Source: Planctomycetota bacterium
GTDB taxonomy: Bacteria; Planctomycetota; PUPC01; JACPCR01
DNA: 11,032 nucleotides
NCBI GenBank assembly: GCA_030740295.1
Contig: JASLXP010000107.1
Location: 1-11,032 of the forward strand
Direction of reading: 5' to 3'
Position numbers and translations under genes: made by a program. Shown piece by piece: positions 6,694-11,032 of the stretch; the first letter of the stretch is position 1; each line of letters starts with the position of its first letter. The notes under the pieces are model-generated. The model did no database searches. It was not told where the DNA came from and saw only the letters and a program-made list of their open reading frames with translations.

Positions 6694-7220
6694 TGTCTGC
6701 GCACGAAAAACCCTGGCTCGGACTGTCCGACCGAGATCTCCTTTCGGACTGCAAAGAAGAGTTCATTCGTTCCGGAGGGCCGGGCGGGCAGAAACGCAAC
6801 AAGACCTCATCGGCGGTCCGGCTGACGCATGTGCCTTCGGGTGTCGTGGCGAAGGCTACCGAAAGCCGATCCAGGGAGGAAAACCGGACCCGCGCCCTCA
6901 GACGAATGCGTCAATCGATAGCACTTCAGATCCGCACGGACCTGAATGTCGAGAATTACAGAAAGATTAAGCTGGTGTCCAAATATCAGGACGTTTCGAA
7001 TCGGCTTCGGGTGAATAAGAAGAATCCGCATTGGTCATTGGTTGTCAGCCACATCCTAGATCTGTTGCAGGCCACCAGAGGCCGCGTCGGCGAATGCGGT
7101 TCTCTGCTTGGCTGCTCCACAGGGCAACTGATCGATTTTCTGAGCAGTGAGCCGGACCTTCTGGTTGCTGCGAATAATGTGCGCGCGTCTTTTGGTGTCA
7201 GGCGGTTAAAGGCGAACTGA
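6693..7220 (+). CDS. Release-factor-like GGQ protein with helical C-terminal domain
   Basis: A 175-residue protein with the peptidyl-tRNA hydrolysis domain of class I release factors but no stop-codon-recognition domain, so it is like ArfB/YaeJ or related rescue factors. GGPGGQKRNKT (28-38) carries the universal GGQ at 31-33, which enters the peptidyl-transferase centre; ATESRSREENRTRALRRM (55-72) is the typical basic helix that follows. ArfB then has a short disordered basic tail that enters the mRNA channel. Here residues about 110-170 instead look like a folded helical module: VSHILDLLQATRGRVGECGSLLGCSTGQLIDFL, then DLLVAANNVRASFGVRRLK, reading like a helix-turn-helix-type unit with a basic end. 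Similar tails appear, from memory, in release-factor-like proteins of planctomycetes and relatives. The likely job is freeing stalled ribosomes without codon reading, but this is inference. The gene is translationally coupled to the HAD gene (TAATG) and ends 4 bp from the convergent sulfatase. Confidence 0.88.
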   Translation: MSAHEKPWLGLSDRDLLSDCKEEFIRSGGPGGQKRNKTSSAVRLTHVPSGVVAKATESRSREENRTRALRRMRQSIALQIRTDLNVENYRKIKLVSKYQDVSNRLRVNKKNPHWSLVVSHILDLLQATRGRVGECGSLLGCSTGQLIDFLSSEPDLLVAANNVRASFGVRRLKAN

Positions 7221-7224
7221 AGAA

Positions 7225-8670
7225 TCAGCCGTTCCCGGCGGCCTGTACTCTTACTGCATCGCCGGTCTGTGTCATCCATTCCTGGAGCGAACTTCTCAGC
7301 GCATTACGAATCGCACTGTGATCGGCGGATGACGCAAGAGAGCGCGTTTCATTTGGATCTGCATCTAAATCATAGAGTTCATCAATATCGTTTTTGGTGT
7401 AGATGTATTTCCACCGGTTCCCATTTAATCGGGAGACGATACATCTCGACGGAAATAGTGTGGAGCCATGATCTCCGTTGTATTCCATGAATACAGCTTC
7501 TCTGTCCAGGGAGTGCTGACCCTCAATCGCGGGTCTCCAGGATAATCCCTGGTTGCCGGCAGGCGGTTCAACACCGGCGTAATCGCAGATAGTCGCGCAG
7601 TAGTCTATGGCACTTGCGAAGTCATCCCTTCGGCCCGAATGATTTTCGGGAGTTTTTACTAATAGTGGCAGATGAGATGCCGGCTCATAGTGGCAGTGCT
7701 TCTGAAACAGGTGATGCTCGCCCAGCATATCGCCATGGTCCTGAACAAATACGACAACGCAATCATCCCATACGCCGCGCTTTTTCAGAGCATCTATCAC
7801 GCGCCCGATGCAGTCATCAACGAGAGTGACCAGACCGAAATAGGCGCTCCAGACCTCAGGATACTCGGCTCGCGTACAGGCCGAGCCGATCTGGCCACAG
7901 GTCTGCTGGAGCAACGATGCCGGCTGCCCTTCATGCCACTGGCCCACCGTCTCAGGCAATACAATGTTTTCAGGCGGATACATACTGAAATAGGGCTCCG
8001 GAACATCGAGTGGAGGGTGCGGCGCCCAAAATAGTGCCTCAAGATATTGCGGCTTGCTGAAATCAGTTTCCTGAATCCGCTCCTCCATTCTGTGTGACCA
8101 CCATACATCGAGGAATTCTTCTGCCGGATAGGGATTCCTGATCCGCCTTGGTGCCGGGAACATCTTTACCTGTGGATTGCCATCCGAATCGAAGCCTGCG
8201 TTACATGGAAATCTGAAAGAATTAGTAAAACTCCGTTCGGAGGACACTGGACATGCTTCGGCCCAATCCTTCATCGATTCAAAAATTCCGGCAGGCACTC
8301 GTTCTTCAACGGAAGGGCTCAATCGGCAATGATGAACGCCTACATGCGTGATCCCGTAACCAGTCTTGTCCAGCCGTTCGTACAAAGTTTCGTGCTCCGG
8401 GCCGGTCACCGTAGCCGGGAGCGTGTTCGCAACTGCTCCATGAACATGCGGATACTTGCCGGTGTACATCGAGACCCTGGTCGGTGTGCAGAGCGGAGTG
8501 GCGCAATAGGCGTTTTCAAAAACAACGGACTCATCCGCCAAAGCGTCCAGATTCGGCGTTCTGACGGGAAGGCTGCCGTAAGCACTCAGGCAGTCCCGTC
8601 TCAGATGATCCGCCATCAGCAAGAGGATATGGGGTCTATTCACTGGCTGGTTTACTCTAATGTTTCCCAT
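7225..8670 (-). CDS. Type I (Cys-type) sulfatase, S1 family
   Basis: A 481-residue sulfatase of the alkaline-phosphatase superfamily, hydrolysing a sulfate ester; substrate unknown. HILLLMADHLRRD (14-26) is the N-terminal metal site with D21; most relatives have Asp or Gln where this protein has H22. PLCTPTRVSMYTG (59-71) fits the sulfatase signature, with C61 to be converted to formylglycine and R65 stabilising it. VFVQDHGDMLGEH (307-319) contributes D311 and H312 to the metal site, and QKH (323-325) continues the pocket. KYIYTKNDIDELYDLDADPNE near the end is the usual C-terminal subdomain signature. The length is typical. The N-terminus (MGNIRVNQPVNRP) has no signal peptide, so the protein is probably cytoplasmic and would act on an imported, small sulfated compound. 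The start overlaps the end of the PhyH gene by 14 bp on the same strand, so the two are co-transcribed and likely co-translated. An FGE able to mature C61 is encoded 1.2 kb away. Confidence 0.94.
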   Translation of the reverse strand: MGNIRVNQPVNRPHILLLMADHLRRDCLSAYGSLPVRTPNLDALADESVVFENAYCATPLCTPTRVSMYTGKYPHVHGAVANTLPATVTGPEHETLYERLDKTGYGITHVGVHHCRLSPSVEERVPAGIFESMKDWAEACPVSSERSFTNSFRFPCNAGFDSDGNPQVKMFPAPRRIRNPYPAEEFLDVWWSHRMEERIQETDFSKPQYLEALFWAPHPPLDVPEPYFSMYPPENIVLPETVGQWHEGQPASLLQQTCGQIGSACTRAEYPEVWSAYFGLVTLVDDCIGRVIDALKKRGVWDDCVVVFVQDHGDMLGEHHLFQKHCHYEPASHLPLLVKTPENHSGRRDDFASAIDYCATICDYAGVEPPAGNQGLSWRPAIEGQHSLDREAVFMEYNGDHGSTLFPSRCIVSRLNGNRWKYIYTKNDIDELYDLDADPNETRSLASSADHSAIRNALRSSLQEWMTQTGDAVRVQAAGNG

Positions 8671-9496
8671 AACGGCTTGGATTGATCCCGCGCGCCTCGC
8701 TTTTCATACCGGCCGGCTTGTTGCTGCCATGGAAATCGATCTTTGAGATATTAGGGTCAATGAAAAAAGGAAGGACTTCTTCGGGAAGTTCTCTCAGGTC
8801 TTCATCAGTCCAGTCATCGACTTCCTTCACAGGCCCTCCCCAGGCTGGACGGTAGCCAATAGCGAGCATCTCTCTCGCGTAATCCCCGCCATTTGGAGAA
8901 TTACCATGAAAGGCTCTGTGATTGAGAAAAACTGCGGAGCCGGCCTTGAGAGTCACTATGACCTGCTCCGGATGGTCCTCATAGCGCAGATATGGATTTC
9001 CATCCGCGTGCATAGATAAATGCGATCGCGGTATAACGCGGAACGGGGACACCTCAGGTGTCAGATCCTGGAGGTAGTAGAGAACGCGAATCATTACCGG
9101 AACGCTGCCTTCGTAACCGAAGATTTCTGACCCATACGGTTGGCCGTCCGTATGAATACTGATTCCTGGATGGCCCGGTTCAGAGCGAGCATAGACGCAG
9201 GACATGAAAACGACATCGTCGCCAAAGACACGCGCCAGAAACTCAGTCGTCGGCTGATGAGCGATTAATCTAGTTATTTCGCCGCCTCCTCGATGAAGAT
9301 CTGATCGGACTTGCTGATTCACACTGTAGTCGACGGCTCTAGTCTCTAATTTGCTTGTTTCGGCCCTCAACAGTTCCAGGTGCTCAGCTGGCAGGAGGTC
9401 CGGAATAACGAGGTAACCTTCGACCTCCAACTGAAATAGTTGTTCTTCGAAAGATAATAGAGACCAGTCGCGGTTGTCGATTTTTGTGCCAGACAT
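8657..9496 (-). CDS. Phytanoyl-CoA dioxygenase (PhyH) family protein
   Basis: A 279-residue non-haem Fe(II)/2-oxoglutarate oxygenase, hydroxylating an unknown small molecule with O2. The iron facial triad is visible: H115 and D117 in SIHTDGQPYG and H197 in LNHRAFHGNSPN; R208 in the following DYAREML is placed to bind 2-oxoglutarate. The N-terminus FQLEVEGYLVIPDLLPAEHLELLR (21-44) is the usual PhyH opening, and VLYYLQDLTPEVSPFRVIPRSHL is the typical core strand with the 'SPFRVIPGSH'-like turn (Arg replaces Gly). I start at ATG 9496 rather than at 9529 because GGAG (9505-9502) precedes it at 5 bp. First gene of a two-gene unit with the sulfatase. PhyH and sulfatase genes are both expanded in Poribacteria, Planctomycetota and similar groups. 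A route in which hydroxylation opens or labilises a sulfated substrate is conceivable but not shown. No signal peptide, so cytoplasmic. Confidence 0.9.
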   Translation of the reverse strand: MSGTKIDNRDWSLLSFEEQLFQLEVEGYLVIPDLLPAEHLELLRAETSKLETRAVDYSVNQQVRSDLHRGGGEITRLIAHQPTTEFLARVFGDDVVFMSCVYARSEPGHPGISIHTDGQPYGSEIFGYEGSVPVMIRVLYYLQDLTPEVSPFRVIPRSHLSMHADGNPYLRYEDHPEQVIVTLKAGSAVFLNHRAFHGNSPNGGDYAREMLAIGYRPAWGGPVKEVDDWTDEDLRELPEEVLPFFIDPNISKIDFHGSNKPAGMKSEARGINPSRYGKH

Positions 9497-9501
9497 TCTG
9501 A

Positions 9502-9505
9502 CTCC
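9502..9505 (-). promoter_or_regulatory. Shine-Dalgarno fixing the PhyH start
   Basis: On the minus strand GGAG is followed by TCAGA and then ATG (9496-9494). The 5-bp spacing is good, and the alternative ATG 11 codons upstream (9529) has no such site. Confidence 0.65.
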
Positions 9506-9550
9506 GTGTTGGAATGATGATTTCAACACCAGTATGGGAATCTACACAGG

Positions 9551-9865
9551 ATGCTGGCCAAATCCATCCGCAGCCTTTCGCCGTCCAGCCCTTCCTTTAG
9601 CGGCCTGAAACTGAAGGAATTCCTGCGGAAGTTGAGGGACTGGGAGGTTACTGCGCTGAACATGATGGCTAAAGGGAAGGCTGAATCTGAGCCAGAGAAT
9701 ATGCGCTGTTCGAACGATTCAGGAGTCCGTGAACGTCAAGATGGTTTACGACGTCTGGCAACATGCCTACTATCCGAACTCCCAGACGGGATACCGGATT
9801 ACAGTGCCGCATGGTGGAACACCGTCAATTGGGATGTCGTCGAGAGCTTTGCCACAACCCCGTGA
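9551..9865 (+). CDS. Doubtful ORF in the PhyH / concanavalin-like divergent region
   Basis: This 104-residue reading frame is the longest one in the 441-bp space (9497-9937). It resembles nothing I recognise, has no usable Shine-Dalgarno (AGG abuts the ATG) and no signal peptide. The first 50 residues (KLKEFLRKLRDWEVTALNMM) and the end (SAAWWNTVNWDVVESF) look somewhat protein-like, while the middle does not. A second frame beginning with GTG 9729 is open to 9941 and contains KMVYDVWQHAYYPNSQTG, also protein-like. Two plausible fragments in different frames may mean a decayed, frameshifted gene, or just chance. It lies in the same frame as the gene starting at 9938 but is cut off from it by TGA 9863-9865. 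Confidence 0.25.
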   Translation: MLAKSIRSLSPSSPSFSGLKLKEFLRKLRDWEVTALNMMAKGKAESEPENMRCSNDSGVRERQDGLRRLATCLLSELPDGIPDYSAAWWNTVNWDVVESFATTP

Positions 9866-9937
9866 CTGCTGCACGGTCCCATGCTCTTTCAACCAGCGAC
9901 ACAGTTTCGCCAGGGGCGATCACGTTCGAGTCACACC

Positions 9938-11032
9938 ATGAGTGAGAAGTTCGTTCAATCGCTGGTCCTCCTCACTTTGGCTCAGTGGCCGGTTTCCGGG
10001 CAGGACGCTCGTTTGCCCGATGGGGCGAAGCTTGTCTTCGAGGATGCCTTTGACCGAAAGAAGCTGGACTCCTTTGCCCAGGGATTCATCAAGTCGGAAG
10101 ACCGGGCCAAGCTGAACTGGTGCGTGCGGAAGGGAACGTGGGAGATTCGTTTCGAGAAAGGTGGCAACAACGGATATCTGTTCGGCAAAGGCGGCCCGGC
10201 GGAGATCGTTCTCGATAAGAATCTGCGAAGCAATTTCCGACTGGAGTACACCGCGTGGTCGACCAATCCCGGTGACCGCAGCGCGTTCCTCTGCGTGCCG
10301 CTGCCGAACTTCCGATACGAAGACATCTATGGGTTTCACTTTGCAGGCGGTTACAGCAAATACAACGTGCTGGTCAGGAAACGTCGCTCCATGACCCAAC
10401 AGGCGAAGTCACCCCTGCCGAAAGCCGGGCAAAAATGGCGGGTGGTGGTGCAGAAGGCTGATTCGCTCCTGCAGATGTTCGTCGACGGGAGAGCCGTTTT
10501 TTCTGTGAAGGACCCGGAGTATCACGCCCTTCGAGACAAGCTCACGACCGCGCAGGGCACTTGCATTGGCCTTTACACCTGGTCCGACGGCATGTGTTTC
10601 GATGACCTGAAAGTTTTCAACCTGCCGGAAACGAGAGGAGAGCAACTCCCTAAGGACGCGAAAGTGACTTACAGCCTATGGCAGGGCCTGGAGGACGTGA
10701 AAGAAGGACAGTTGCCGGACGGTCTGCACTTGGAGGCCGGGCCATCGTGCTCGGCCCGCGTGATCGACGAGCCCACCGTTGTTTATCGACCGAAACCCAA
10801 AGGGCAGGAGATGGTGCGCGACCGCTGTCTGGAGCTCAAAGACGACAGCATGGGCAAAGACGAATTGGCTTCGGTCACGATTCCTATTGAGCCGATATCT
10901 ACGGGCGAAGTGGAAGCCGAATTGCTCGCCTGGTCTTACGAAGGTGCGTGCGCCGAGATATCGCTTGTGGACAAAGACGGCGGCGAGCTGGCCTCTCTCG
11001 TCGTCGGAGAGAATGGTGCCTTCTTTGGTTTG
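9938..11032 (+). CDS. Secreted concanavalin A/LamG-like protein, 3' end outside window
   Basis: Open from ATG 9938 to the window edge, 365 codons without a stop, so the gene is partial. Residues 1-21 (SLVLLTLAQWPVSG hydrophobic core) look like a signal peptide, cleaved near VSG-QD. From about 31 the pattern KLVFEDAFDRKKLD, then NWCVRKGTWEIRF, is the opening of a concanavalin-like jelly-roll of the type seen in DUF1080 (3-keto-disaccharide hydrolase-like) and LamG proteins. Its end is also seen: KWRVVVQKADSLLQMFVDGRAVFSVKDPEYH and IGLYTWSDGMCFDDLKVFNLP (210-230). After a linker, a second beta-rich unit begins near 241 and is not complete. Upstream, only a weak GAG (9928-9930) could bind the ribosome. 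An in-frame ATG at 9881 would add 19 polar residues before the signal peptide and is less likely. The role is probably carbohydrate binding or processing outside the cell, fitting the DUF4091 protein at the other end; no catalytic residue can be named. Confidence 0.8.
   Translation, partial: MSEKFVQSLVLLTLAQWPVSGQDARLPDGAKLVFEDAFDRKKLDSFAQGFIKSEDRAKLNWCVRKGTWEIRFEKGGNNGYLFGKGGPAEIVLDKNLRSNFRLEYTAWSTNPGDRSAFLCVPLPNFRYEDIYGFHFAGGYSKYNVLVRKRRSMTQQAKSPLPKAGQKWRVVVQKADSLLQMFVDGRAVFSVKDPEYHALRDKLTTAQGTCIGLYTWSDGMCFDDLKVFNLPETRGEQLPKDAKVTYSLWQGLEDVKEGQLPDGLHLEAGPSCSARVIDEPTVVYRPKPKGQEMVRDRCLELKDDSMGKDELASVTIPIEPISTGEVEAELLAWSYEGACAEISLVDKDGGELASLVVGENGAFFGL

Noticed and set aside
9530..9560. Promoter for PhyH on the minus strand (TTGGCC / CATACT)
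   Set aside because: Both hexamers are poor matches and the spacer is about 19 bp; not enough to call.

Overview
The window looks like bacterial chromosome from an environmental, probably uncultured lineage of the Planctomycetota/Verrucomicrobiota (PVC) or Hydrogenedentota/Poribacteria type. This is inferred from gene content: a secreted DUF4091-type glycosidase, a leaderless type I sulfatase overlapping a phytanoyl-CoA-dioxygenase-family gene, a true formylglycine-generating enzyme, and a release-factor-like GGQ protein with a helical tail. No single marker gene fixes the taxon. I see no rRNA, tRNA, CRISPR array, insertion sequence or phage gene.

Layout. 1-131 is a short leader holding the first copy of a 31-bp direct repeat; the second copy lies inside the start of the first gene. 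132-2564 (+) is a secreted multidomain GH123/DUF4091-like protein. It converges on a SNF2-family helicase with a C-terminal SWIM zinc finger (4492-2663, -). A 203-bp divergent spacer with two small palindromes leads to a small antitoxin-like gene (4696-4920, +), which ends 5 bp from a membrane-anchored formylglycine-generating enzyme (5990-4926, -). 6133-7220 (+) is a two-gene operon with a TAATG stop/start overlap: a GmhB/HisB-type HAD phosphatase with altered metal-site residues, then the GGQ protein. The GGQ gene ends 4 bp from a sulfatase (8670-7225, -), whose start overlaps by 14 bp the end of an upstream PhyH-family dioxygenase (9496-8657, -). After a 441-bp divergent region holding only a doubtful ORF, a secreted concanavalin-like protein (9938 to the window edge, +) begins and runs off the end.

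How the genes fit together. The sulfatase carries the Cys-type signature that needs conversion to formylglycine, and the FGE carries both active-site cysteines, so the window holds both an enzyme and its likely maturase. The two secreted proteins at the edges fit the breakdown of complex, possibly sulfated, polysaccharides. FGE and PhyH both use O2, suggesting an aerobic lifestyle. The HAD/GGQ operon and the SNF2 gene look like unrelated housekeeping or stress functions. I see no complete defence or secondary-metabolite system. The points most worth following up are the GGQ protein's tail, the HAD active-site changes, the sulfatase-PhyH coupling, the C-terminal SWIM finger and the 31-bp repeat.
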